From Isoetes taiwanensis (lineage: Eukaryota; Streptophyta; Lycopodiopsida; Isoetales; Isoetaceae), in contig JAJEKV010000085.1 in assembly GCA_021234155.1 (NCBI GenBank), positions 1,080,800-1,144,799 of the forward strand: a stretch of 64,000 bases of DNA, written 5' to 3'. The notes under the pieces were generated by a model. It was not told the DNA's origin. It did not search any database and saw only the letters and a program-made list of their open reading frames with translations. Below, piece by piece: positions 22,564-32,015 of this stretch. The position numbers and the translations under genes were made by a program. Every line of letters starts with the position of its first letter. Position 1 is the stretch's first letter.

Positions 22564-22680
22564 AATAACTTTCGAGGCAGGGGTTTTTTATTCCTAGCAG
22601 TAATGGTTCTATTAGCCCATTGTATGGTCCCATGGCCTTTTGATCTTCAAGGACGTTAAAAGATCTATTTATTCTATTCT
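22564..22680 (+). mobile_element. 5'-truncated LINE 3' end with TTTATTC-type tail
   Basis: The order GGGGTTTTTTATTCCTAGCAGTAAT, GTCCCATGGCC and CAAGGACGTTAAAAG matches the LINE 3' UTR at 13690-13845, followed by an irregular TATTC-rich tail. It is the most diverged of four 3' UTR copies in the window. Confidence 0.55.
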
Positions 22681-23040
22681 AGTCGAAAGCACACAGGGAG
22701 GTCGATCTCACTGCAAAAGCATAATGCACGCACAAGCATCAACCCTATACTCAAATAAATACTCACCACGAAGGATGAGACACCATCATCATCATAACAT
22801 CGTCATAGACATAAACATCAATGTACACCATGGAGATCCTAACACAAACTCCAACTCTGTGTGGTATGACTGATGACCTAGACCTCAAGATAACAATAGA
22901 TGGAAGTCATAACAATGGAGTTGGCTGGCATAGAACAATGGTAAGGATAGTCTGCTCCAGCCGCTCCTCCTGTGTGCATACTTTGCAAATAGATCGAAAA
23001 TTATCGAAAAGCCTCAAGTCTCAATTATAGCCTACCAGAG
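22681..23040. other. no gene identified
   Basis: Short ORFs only, with a small CATCATCATCA stretch near 22785. Confidence 0.4.
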
Positions 23041-23925
23041 ACGTAACCTGGAAGCTACTCAGGGTTTCATCTCCCCTGGTTCGATGAGGGAGGAAGGCTA
23101 CTCCTTCGAAGAGGCATGTTGCAAACTATAGGCAGCTAGAGAGACGAGGTCACCTAACCTCACCTCACTTGACCTAACCTCACTAAGGTGACGCATCACC
23201 TAGGAGGGGTCAAACATATAACTTGCCCCCTCACAGTGGCAAGGTATTAGTGTTAAGAATCGGATAAAGGCAGCAAGAATCAACGAAAGAGAGCAATAGA
23301 GCAAGCAAAAAAGAACGGCTAACTTCAAATTATGAATGTAGAGTACATGTACTTATAGAACAAAGCTGATTCTAACGTCTCTATCCTAACTAACTATGCC
23401 ACGTCACTGATCCTTGATGTGGCTCAAATATGGCTTACATGCATGTATCTTAACAATTAGGCCTAACTTGCTATGGATCCCCAGTAGACCTGCATATTGT
23501 GGATCCCTTTGCAACCACACAAGTCCCCTATTCTGAGCCAGTCAAGGCCCTTCACCCACGATCAGGCGGACTCTCTCTGCGCACAAGCCAAATATAATGG
23601 GAATTAATGAGGTCTAGCTACTAGAATCATAAACATGGCTTCTAGGTCTCTACCGCCCTTTTTGCACACATAAGAGGTGCAAAACAAAGTTCATACTATA
23701 GTCATACATCATACTAACGATAGAACATTCTAATATATCACATCTAAACCTAAGGAACACAAGGGTTAGTGTTCCTTAGTCAATTCTGTTTTAGGGTTAG
23801 TGGTCCAAAAATATCTAACATTAAAACAGAGATGCCTTTTAACTTAACTCCTATTGTCAAGATAGGATTGACACATCACCTTAAGACTAAGCTAAAACAT
23901 GGCGATTTACCTCAAGACCAAAGGC
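23041..23925. repeat. large direct repeat, copy 1 (with solo LTR inside)
   Basis: From GGTTTCATCTCCC to about AAGACTAAGC this segment matches 24181-24865 in the same orientation at about 85% by eye, once the 205-bp LTR and one 5-bp duplication are removed. The shared part holds GTGACGCATCACCTAGGAGG and CTTCACCCACGATCAGGCGG, both nearly exact. On the minus strand a tRNA B-box-like GTTTGACCCC lies near 23210, so a tRNA-derived SINE may be part of the unit. Confidence 0.85.
23251..23455 (-). mobile_element. solo LTR (205 bp) with 5-bp target duplication
   Basis: On the minus strand it starts TGTTAAGATACATGCATG and ends GATTCTTAACA, with 5-bp direct repeats ATTAG at 23246-23250 and 23456-23460. 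The sister repeat at about 24370 has the uninterrupted site (AAGGTATTAGGC). The internal part has a TATA-like TATAAGTACATG and a CT-rich end, as in short copia LTRs. No internal domain remains, so it is a solo LTR left by recombination. Confidence 0.88.
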
Positions 23926-24180
23926 TCTGGAGTAGCGCCTGATATGTGCAAGCTCTACTCGAGATCCAAAGCTCGAATGACCCTAGAGCTGCCCGAAACT
24001 ACCTCGAGAAGCTCCCCAATAGGCGAATAGCCCCAATAGGTGAAGGCCTCAAAATTGGGGTCTAGCCATGCGATTGGACCACGTGACCCCAATAATGCCC
24101 TGGCACTTGGCAAGTGGGTTTCAAGATCAGCTTTATCACAAATGTCTATATATAGGTATTTATGTTAGATGTGACTAACT
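23926..24180. other. spacer between the two direct repeats
   Basis: Unique sequence with a CCCAATAGGYGAA motif appearing twice near 24014-24045. No gene. Confidence 0.4.
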
Positions 24181-24865
24181 GACATAACCCAAAGACTACT
24201 CCAAGGTTTCATCTCCCTGAAGGCTGTTCCTTCCAAGGGGCATATTGCCAACTGCAGGTAGCTAAATAGATGAGTTTGCCCATGCTCGTACTTGACCTAA
24301 CCTCATTGAGGTGACGCATCACCTAGGAGGGCTCAAACCCATAACTTGCCCTCTCACAGTGGTAAGGTATTAGGCTTATGGATACCTGGTAGACCTGCAC
24401 CGTAGATCCTTCTGCAATTGGAACAAGCCCCCTATTCTAAGCCAGTCAAGGCCCTTCACCCACGATCAGGCGGGCTCTCTATGCACATGCTGAATATAAT
24501 GGGAATTAATGAGATCTAACTGCTAGAATCATACTAACATAGCTTATAGATCTCTACCCCCTTCTCCACACACAAGAGGTGCCAAACAAAGCATCATACC
24601 ATGATCATACAACATACTAACCATAGAACAATAGTCCTAATATATACCACATCGAAACCTAAAGAATACAACGGTTAGTATTCCTTAGTCAGTCCTATTT
24701 TAGGGTAAGTGGTCCAAAAATATATAGCATTAAAATAGAGATGCATTTTAGCTTAACTCCTATTGTTGAGCTCGGATTGACTTGCTATCATAAGACTAAC
24801 CTGGTCCTTTGCCCAATTCGTCACTACGAGACCTGACATGGTGATCTACCCCAAGACCTAACCGA
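24181..24865. repeat. large direct repeat, copy 2 (empty site)
   Basis: Matches 23041-23925 without the solo LTR. A B-box-like GGTTTGAGCCC on the minus strand (24328-24338 area) is closer to consensus than in copy 1. The period between copies is about 1.14 kb. Confidence 0.85.
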
Positions 24866-24906
24866 CAAGGCATGAGATAGTTTTACCCTAGATTGGATCC
24901 AGTCCT

Positions 24907-25022
24907 CTAACCTCCCGTAATGACATCTTCTCCTCTCTAGCGCCCTCACTGCCCTTGCATAGAGCTAACCTCCCGTAATGACATCTTCTCCTCTCTAGCG
25001 CCCTCACTGCCCTTGCATAGAG
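24907..25022. repeat. perfect tandem duplication of 58 bp
   Basis: Positions 24907-24964 and 24965-25022 are identical, from CTAACCTCCCGTAATGAC to CCCTTGCATAGAG. This is the start of a GC-richer block that leads into the ORF at 25278. Confidence 0.95.
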
Positions 25023-25094
25023 CCCCCTTGCTTTGCCCCTTTCTGGCTTTCTCTCTCTAGGGTTTACAATCTCTCTAGCCCCAAAACCCCCAAA

Positions 25095-25275
25095 CCCCCA
25101 AAACGGGCTCTGGCCGCATTTTTTACTCCCCAAATTGGATTCTAAGCACCCTTTTCGCAGCCAGAGCCCCCTTAAACTTTGGAACCCCCAAAACGTACTC
25201 TGCCTGCGTTTTTGAGTCCCCAAATTGGATTCTAAGCACCCTTTTCGCAGCCAGAGACCCCTCAAACTTTGGAAG
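25095..25275. repeat. tandem duplication of 90 bp
   Basis: Units 25095-25184 and 25185-25275 share CCCCAAATTGGATTCTAAGC and CACCCTTTTCGCAGCCAGAG with few differences elsewhere. Together with the CT-rich TCTCTCTCTAGGGTTT at 25050-25066 they resemble a retroelement 5' UTR made of repeated promoter units. Confidence 0.9.
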
Positions 25276-25277
25276 TC

Positions 25278-26300
25278 ATGGCCACAGAAGATGGGCTAGC
25301 CTGGGAAACCCAAGGCGAGGGGCCGCCACGCAAACGGTCCCAATCAGCAATCATGGACAGGGAGGAGTCATCAAGGCTAAGGTCCCCTCAGCGCGGCCAG
25401 CCCGGCCGGAAGGGATTGATTGCTCAGACCATACAGGAACTCCTGCCTCGGCAGAGAGGTGGAGCCACGCCAAAGCGGGGTGGAGGCTAACAAGATGCCC
25501 GTATTGGGCTAAGGCGGTGCACCGCTGGCATGGCGTTGGAGATGGAGTCCCGGCACCCCATGTGCTCAGAAGGCAAGCGGTGGTCGAGAAGAACCGCATC
25601 CGCGTGTGCGGAGACCCGCACACAACGTAGAAGATGGCCTTGGCCCGGCACTTCGAGTGGCAACAAAGCCAAGCCGGAGCTTCGGCCGACATGCGGCTGC
25701 CCGGTTTTTGTTCATCACTACGGACACCATGACACGGGAGAGGGCGGGCAATGCATGAGGCGATGGTCACGGTGTCGGCTTCGGTCGAGGTTGAGGAAGC
25801 CACCACCATGGCACGGGGAGCGCAGACCGCTCTTTGCAGCCAGCCCGCACACGCCTGCCGGGTTCTTGAGTACGACGGAGCAGCAAGCCCGTCTCACGGG
25901 CGCCCGTGTCTTTGGGGCTCGAAAGCACGCCTCGCTACTCGAGCACGGAGCTCAGGGGGCGGGCAGCCATCCATAGGCAGGGTCTCCCTACCGAGGTTCA
26001 TAGTCACCGCGGCCCGGTCATGCAGGCGAGGATGATGGCCAAGCAGCGGAGGCCACTGCAAGAGTTGTGCTCCCGGAGCTTCACAGGGGGGAGGACGGCG
26101 GCTCACGACCAGCTACCCATAGCGGCCTCCCGCCGGGCGGCCGGGACCACGCCTGACCGCCGCCCCCACTCAAGCCACCCCCGCCATCCCGGCCACCACC
26201 CGGCACCCCCGGCCAAAGGGCCAGGCCCTCGCCCACCTTTGACCCGCAGGCCGCAGAACTCCAAGAGCGCAGATGGAGAGGCCACAATCTGGTAGTCCGA
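25278..26300 (+). pseudogene. GC-rich LINE-like ORF1 region
   Basis: An ATG at 25278 opens a 70-codon frame (MATEDGLAWETQGEGPPRKR, then basic Arg/Gln/Gly-rich sequence) in about 1 kb with clearly higher GC than its surroundings. Further ORFs in other plus frames continue to 26295, all Arg/Pro/Ala-rich, consistent with frameshifts in a formerly longer protein. I cannot assign a domain. The repeated 5' leader and the position suggest an ORF1-like protein of a LINE; minus-strand ORFs here I take as shadows of GC-rich sequence. Another mobile-element gag would be equally possible. Confidence 0.4.
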
Positions 26301-26330
26301 GGCACCACCACCCCAAAACTGGATCCACAT

Positions 26331-27240
26331 GTTGTTTTTCAGTGTCTTTTTTGCAAAAAAACAACACCAAAAAACTACGTGTTGTTTTTTGTCCGACGTG
26401 TAGTTTTTAACAAAATTTTTATACATGTAGTTTTTTTGTTAAAAGTCTATACGTAGAGTTTTGTCGAAATTATCTACACGTAGGAATTACTCGTGTATCT
26501 ACATGTTGTTTTTTAGAAGTAGATGTGGTTTTCAGGTGTTGCTTTTTCTAAAATAGACATGTGGTTCTTAGTAAAACCTAAAAGGTCCACATGTAGTTTT
26601 TAACTATTGTTTTGTATGAAAAAAACACTAAAAAACTACGTATAGAATTTTGTCCGATTTTGCTAGAAACTACACGTAGTTTCTTTGTTTTTTCTTTTAA
26701 CTATGTTGTTTTCTTAAAAAAGTGATATGTGTTTTCTAGGAAGAATGTGGTTTTTTGTAAACTATGTTGTTTCTAAGTGTTGTTTTCTTAATAAAATGAT
26801 ATGTGTTTTTTAAGAAGAATGTGGTTTTTTTTTTAACTCTGTTGTTTCTAAGTATTGTTTTCTTAACAAAATGACAGGTGCTTTTTAAAAAAAATTGTGG
26901 TTTTTTTTTAATTATGTTCTTTCTAGTTGTTGTTTTCTTAACAAAAAATGATATGTTTTTTTTACCTATGTTGTTTCTAAGTGTTGTTTTCTTAGAAAAA
27001 TGATATGTGGTTTTTAAAAAATACCTGTTGTTTTCAAGTATTTTTTTTCTCATGAAGAAGAATTTCGATATATAAGTTTATATAAAATCAACAAGTGGTT
27101 GTATAAAATAGGCAGTTTCAAGTGTTATTTTTGTGAACAAAAAAACATGGTTTTGAATTGAAAAATATGCAAGTGTTATTTTTGTTTGCTTTTCTAAAAC
27201 AAAGAGGTGGTTTTGAATTGAAGATCTAGAAACCATTGGA
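26331..27240. repeat. AT-rich tandem array, about 75-bp degenerate units
   Basis: Units of the type AACTATGTTGTTTCTAAG, TGTTGTTTTCTTAA, AAAATGATATGTG, AGAATGTGGTTTTTT recur with a period near 75 bp, best between 26700 and 27050 and looser outside. The left boundary is the motif CCACCACCCCAAAACTGGAT ending in CCACA at about 26330. The inverse array with the same boundary lies at 50500-51400. Confidence 0.8.
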
Positions 27241-27285
27241 AAATATCTTCTTTTTTATTTTTGGATTGTGTTGGGAATGGTACCC

Positions 27286-27319
27286 GGAACGCCGCATGTA
27301 ACGCCGCATGCGGCGTTCC
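27286..27319. repeat. GC-rich palindrome at the end of the array
   Basis: GGAACGCCGCATG at 27286-27298 and its reverse complement at 27307-27319 form a 13-bp stem. Inside it AACGCCGCATGCGGCGTT (27300-27317) is a perfect 18-bp palindrome. The surroundings are AT-rich. Confidence 0.85.
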
Positions 27320-27502
27320 CTTCATCTTGCGTCTCCCCTGCGGGATCAAAGTTCCCTCTCTGCCTGATTTTAGTTGACGAAATTAAATGGGGAATTTGAA
27401 TCGGCTGTGCAGCATTCAATGAAAAAATTTTGAGCAAAGGAAAAAAGTATGATGGATGGGTAGTTCTCCACGAATTTTGCTCAGGTCTCTCCTCTATATG
27501 AT

Positions 27503-28125
27503 CACCTGGCGCCCATTTCATTCGGCACTCAACTGGGTCGGATTGGTAGAAACAGAAGTAGACAGCATCAAATCTGCAGGTAAACCAAAATCTGGCATCG
27601 AATCTGGAGACTTTGGTGATGGCATCATGCTAAAACATATTTTTTTCTCAGTATTTTCTATTCTTCTCTTGCTTTTGGAGCTGGTCCTGGAAGGTTTCTC
27701 ATTGCTCTCCTTTGTTCATTTGTGGTTCTCTGCGAAATTTTCGCTCATGTTTCTCCTCCGTCTCACTTGGCGCCCATTTCATTCGGCACTCAGTTGGGTC
27801 GGATTGGTGGAGGAGTAGATAGCATCGAATCTACAGGTAAATAAAAATCTGGACATTGAATCTAGAGACTTTGATGATGGCCCGTGCTAAAAAGTATTTT
27901 TTTCTCATGATTTTCTGTTCTTCTCTTGCTTCTGGAGCCAATCCTGAAAGGTTTATCATTGCTCTTTTTCGTTCATTTGTGCTTGAGCTGGGTAGGATCG
28001 TCCTAAAAAAGTAACGATGACATTTTTTTTTACAACCTTCTTTAGGATTCAAACCTTCCGAAATCTTTTCTCTTGCTTCTGGAGCTGATCCTGGAAGGTT
28101 TGTCATTACTCTCCTTTGCTAGGCC
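27503..28125. repeat. tandem repeat, 261-bp period, about 2.3 units
   Basis: GGCGCCCATTTCATTCGGCA occurs at 27508 and 27769. Each is followed by a similar sequence through GCATCRAATCTRCAGGTAAA and CTTCTCTTGCTTYTGGAGC. A third partial unit begins near 28065. CAGGTAAA after each unit looks like a splice donor, but no coding frame supports exons. Confidence 0.85.
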
Positions 28126-29676
28126 TGACTTGCTTTCCCAGGTTTGAATAAATTTGGAGTTAGGCTTCATCCCTGACCTACTAACCAGGGCATCTGCAGA
28201 GATAGCACTATTATTTCCATTACCACCTAATCATGATACAAATCACTAGCAATAGTTGAGCTCTTAGTACTCCACAAAATGCAGAAAAAATTGTCTGAGC
28301 CAGATCTGTTAAAATGGCAAGGTACATGCTGCAGTCTGTGCAAGGTCTCTTGCTTGGTGTTATCAGAGTTCCCTTTATTATCAGAGCGTCAAAATGTAGA
28401 TATAGATGCTTGCTGTTATGTTATAGTTTCTGCATTAACTCTGCTTCTGCGTTTGCATTTGTTGGCTACCTTGCATTTGGGAATGATTGACATCATTACT
28501 CTCAAGTTGCCATAGGGAAGTTGTACTTATATCTGTAATTCTTTTAGGGCGGCTTCCCATTTTTAAGGGTAGGCTTCCAATAAAGGGATTTCTGACACAA
28601 ATCTGAGGATCTTAGTGAGAACAATTGCTGTTGGCAGATAGCTATAGCCATAACATCCTGATATATTGTATATCATATTAAAGGTAATGAACAATTTGTT
28701 TGACCCATGTTTTCTAATTACAGATTCCATTGATGGATGGTTGCATGTTCTTGCCTGCAAGGCTTTGAGCATTAGGCTCTACCATGGCAATTCTGTTTAT
28801 TGTTCTTACTAATCATCTTTCTTCTTTGTTGTAGGTATTAGGGATGTATGTCATCTTCTATGCATCAGCTTCTTTAGTTGTGGAGGTCTTTGAAGTAGGT
28901 AAGAGAATAATGTTTGAGAATGACATTGCCAATTGTTTAGTTAATGGATGATCTCTTTTCCATATTCCTCTCAGAAAGAATTTGCCATGCAAGGTATGAA
29001 AGCCAGAAGCAGATGATAAACATAATCACAGATGTTTTTTCATGATGATGCCATGTAATGTGCAAGTTTTCTAAAGCTACTGGCAAGTTCTAAAAAGATC
29101 AATCAGCTTCTAGCTTCTGGCACTATAATATGGTAGCAAAATAAGAAAGATTGAGAAAGAGAAGCTTACAGTTAATTTTAGTGTAATTTTGGTGTGGCAC
29201 AAGGACACTAAAAGTTGTTGGGTTTGGTTCAATATTACAGTCAATTTTAAATGGTTTCAAAAGTACACTTATATTCTGTTTCAAGAAAGCCTTGAGCATG
29301 AGGTTATTAAGTTTGTTGTGCTAGAAATTGGCAGGCACATGAAACTTGCACAAGAACAAGTGTCTTGCAAATGCTGTATTTTATAAGAGTATTTTGAAGT
29401 CCAAGTTAGTTCAGTGCTTCTTATCTGTGGATTATGAAGGGAACAGATATAGTCACTATGCTGGCAGATTGTACTGTAGTTTAACAGTTCTTATTTAGAA
29501 GTTTTTCCAAGTTCTGTAGGATTTGTTGGAACGGGGTAATGCTCTGAGTACTTTGATGCCAATGTTTCAATTCCCGGAGTAAAATTTTACAGTTTCTATG
29601 TAGGTGGAACAAAAGTAATAATCCACTAGCATGTAGAAACCAAACAGACGGTTTCTGATTTGTGTACAATCCATAG
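28126..29676. other. no gene identified
   Basis: About 1.5 kb of AT-rich sequence with only short ORFs (28279-28515, 29189-29386 plus) lacking motifs. It could be intron-like or decayed genic DNA. Confidence 0.4.
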
Positions 29677-29824
29677 ATGTTTCATCATTTTGTAGCATTC
29701 AAGAAAAAGTATTAGGCCTACGTAGAAATACATCTCACTTCAAATATTCGATGTTTCATCATTTTGTAGCATTCAAGAAAAACTATTAGGCCTACGTAGA
29801 AATACATCTCACTTCAAATATTCG
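29677..29824. repeat. tandem duplication of 74 bp
   Basis: 29677-29750 and 29751-29824 differ at a single base (AAAAAGTATT versus AAAAACTATT), so the duplication is recent. Confidence 0.95.
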
Positions 29825-30860
29825 CTAAACAGGAAATGAACAATTATTTTTGGCCTTAAAACTTCACTTGGACTTGGTGCGATGATGGAAATGTGAATAA
29901 GTTTATAAGATTCAACGATATATCTCCCTAAGATTCTTTCTGAGAATACTTTCTTATGGACGTGTAGGAGTTGAATAAAAAGAGAGAACGTAATGGTCCA
30001 ATTAAATGTAGATAACAGATTAAACAGAATAATGTAATCTTTGTGTGCACACCCCTTAACCAAACCCTAAGGGACTGACATGTCCTTGCCCCAGGAAATA
30101 TGGTTCTATAAAGATTGGGCGCTTTGATTTAAGTTTCACATCTCTCTATCAATGCAATGTCCTTGACCATAAAGAACAAAATACATGCATCATTTCTTTC
30201 TCGAGCTTGAGAGAAGTGTGGCTGTTGGATAAGCATATATGCCCTTTATTCCTCGATCTAAGCCGTACATAGAGATCCTCGTTTGTGGGGTATCCCAGTA
30301 CAAGTTTTGGTATACAGTATAACACAATTTGCAAAATACTATAAGATTTAAGACAGTGTACTATATGGTGTTGATTTTGTACATGTATAAAATGATTTTA
30401 GGGGCTCTCGCTGCCCTACGTCACCCCCCGTGTGAATATGCACCCAAACCAAAGGGGGTTTCAGGGGGATTTAATTAAAGTTGTAAGAAGTAATGGTTTG
30501 TGTTGTGGAAAAAAAAAATTTGGCCCCTTCGGGGCCTTAAAAAGGTATTGTACATATCGTAAAGAGAAATATGTAGTGTGAAAAAAGAGAAAAAAAAAGT
30601 GTGTAGAATAATAACACTCCCATGAACATAATAAGGTAGACAAATGACAGGTGTTTACATGACGGACACCAAAACATTGCATAGAATTGAGCACTAACAT
30701 ATACTAACTAAGTACACTAGCCGTCATGCCGTAATAAAAGAAATTTATAATAAGCAAATAAAGGTTATACTTTATCCTCAACAATTGTTTTGGGGATGTG
30801 TGGCTATGTTGCACACTGATTTTTTTTTTTGTTGATGAACACTGATTTTGTGCATGTATA
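29825..30860. other. no gene identified
   Basis: AT-rich, with a local palindrome GGCCCCTTCGGGGCC at 30522-30536 next to an A run. This resembles the CCCTTCGGGG core of the LINE 3' UTRs elsewhere, but the rest does not match convincingly. Confidence 0.35.
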
Positions 30861-30880
30861 TGTAGCATTATAACAGGGGG
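30861..30880 (+). repeat. left terminal inverted repeat
   Basis: Twenty bases identical to the reverse complement of 32932-32951. The match extends outward by ATA because TA is palindromic. Confidence 0.75.
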
Positions 30881-30886
30881 GGAGCT

Positions 30887-31250
30887 TTTTGCTCGTGTCC
30901 TTGACCGTCTTTCTTTTAATGATCATACTGCTCAACAGGTTCTATTGTCTAACATGCCCAGGGATGAATTTGAAAATGGCCAAAATGACAGGGAGGTGGG
31001 TCGACTAGACTCACAAATAAATGAATTGACCAGCAAAGGCACTGACAGATGGAGATAAAGCTCCTGCTTTTGAAGGTGTGCAGCCTTTGGCCTCATGTCA
31101 ACAATTAGCCATACTGCTGCCATTGAAGTTCTGTCACGTATTACGTTACATTCATGTGATACTATATTCGGTGACTCTGATACAACGCTTCTTATGCATA
31201 TTGTTGGCTTGCTTCCTTGGTTGTCGTTGCAACCCAGGCTATGTCCAGCA
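30887..31250 (+). pseudogene. FURRY/cell-morphogenesis protein gene fragment
   Basis: The frame starting near 30882 reads ELFARVLDRLSFNDHTAQQV and LLSNMPRDEFENG to a stop at 31056. A shifted frame (31089 on) gives STISHTAAIEVLSRITLHSC and DTIFGDSDTTLLMHIVGLLP. These match, from memory, consecutive parts of the plant Furry homologue, a very large ARM-repeat scaffold that acts with NDR kinases in cell morphogenesis. Only about 110 of roughly 2100 residues are present and a frameshift separates the two blocks. It is a captured exon piece, not a gene. It begins at the terminus of the composite element, so the cut point coincides with the element end. Confidence 0.75.
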
Positions 31251-31334
31251 ATACATTTCTCATCTTATGTTGGGCTGGAAAGCAGGCCTCCACAGTCTAC
31301 TCCACCCTAAATTTGACATTGCAGAATCTCCCCT

Positions 31335-31608
31335 TATAAGTTTATAAGTGGAAATGGGCAGTTTCATCAGGCCTACTCACAATATAGCAGCAACAATAAT
31401 GCTCCTTCTCCTTCTTCTGCCCCCGTTTCTTCTTGTTCTGCACCCCCTGCTGCAACAACTCCGGCACCCAAAGCTGCTTCTATGCCAAATGGTTCCAACC
31501 GCATTGTAAATCCTTTGCCAGCCCATGACAGCAGAGCTAATTTCAATACCGTCCCTGTTTCCGAGTCTGGAAATGGTGGGAAGAGCTGGATTCAGCAGAG
31601 AAAGGTTT
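31335..31608 (+). pseudogene. unidentified Ser/Pro/Ala-rich gene fragment
   Basis: An open frame of about 85 codons: NGQFHQAYSQYSSNNNAPSP, a Ser/Pro/Ala-rich spacer, then NPLPAHDSRANFNTVPVSES and GNGGKSWIQQRKV to a stop at 31608. The composition is that of a disordered region of a plant regulatory protein. I do not recognise it. The frame is on the opposite strand to the MATE piece and overlaps its predicted end, so the junction between the two lies around 31570-31610. Confidence 0.35.
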
Positions 31609-32015
31609 AGAAGATCTGGCAAAGAGTAAAGTAAATATGCTGGCAGGATCTTGGCCACAGAATAGCAGGATTCTTTTCATGTTTAACCATAACAGAGCAA
31701 TGGGCAGGCAGGCATAGAGGAGAAAAATTATGGTTCTTTGAAGAGTTAGCCCATCAGCTTCCATCTTTTGGCCCCAAATGCTTGGCCACAAATGGGTTCC
31801 ATTCCCATTGTGAGGCCTGATAGAACTGAATAGCCTGTTATATTTCCAAATCCTATTGCCAGAGATCCTCCTGCTAGCTCTAGCTCCCCCAGCCTTCCCA
31901 AGAATAGCATTGATATTATTGATCTTGCAATATGTAGCATTATAACCATCAGAACCATTGGCCCTGCTATCCCTCCGATCTGTGTAACTCTTCTTTAATC
32001 TGCATAAATTACAGT
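31590..32015 (-). pseudogene. MATE (DTX-type) efflux transporter fragment
   Basis: The minus strand reads [60 protein letters not shown] and [16 protein letters not shown], the N-terminal third of a plant MATE/DTX antiporter. In shifted frames come [27 protein letters not shown] and YLLYSLPDLL. At least three frameshifts (about 32000, 31750 and 31660) disable it. Intact proteins have 12 membrane helices and export organic cations, flavonoids or toxins with H+ or Na+ exchange. Only roughly the first 4 helices are covered. Confidence 0.85.

Noticed and set aside
22640-22873. 77-codon ORF with a HHHHHN run
   Set aside because: The His run comes from a short CAT repeat; no homology signal and it starts inside a LINE tail.
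24895-25120. Possible telomere-like or G-quadruplex repeat (CCCCCAAA runs)
   Set aside because: Only three short runs that belong to the 90-bp duplication; not a telomeric array.
25351-25809. 152-codon minus-strand ORF opposite the LINE-like ORF
   Set aside because: High GC makes antisense frames open by chance; the plus strand has a leader, an ATG and a basic domain at 25278, so the plus strand was preferred.
26103-26426. Minus-strand 107-codon ORF rich in Gly and Trp in the GC-rich block
   Set aside because: Gly/Trp/Arg richness is what antisense of Pro/Ser/Arg-rich sequence gives, and it runs into the AT array; no motif supports coding.
27456-27818. 120-codon plus ORF across the 261-bp tandem repeat
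   Set aside because: The ORF spans repeat units with diverging sequence and lacks motifs; the unit length (261, divisible by three) keeps the frame open by periodicity.
30522-30536. GGCCCCTTCGGGGCC followed by a T/A-rich run as a bacterial-type terminator
   Set aside because: Eukaryotic nuclear context with no bacterial genes; the core resembles the CCCTTCGGGG block of the local LINE 3' UTRs.
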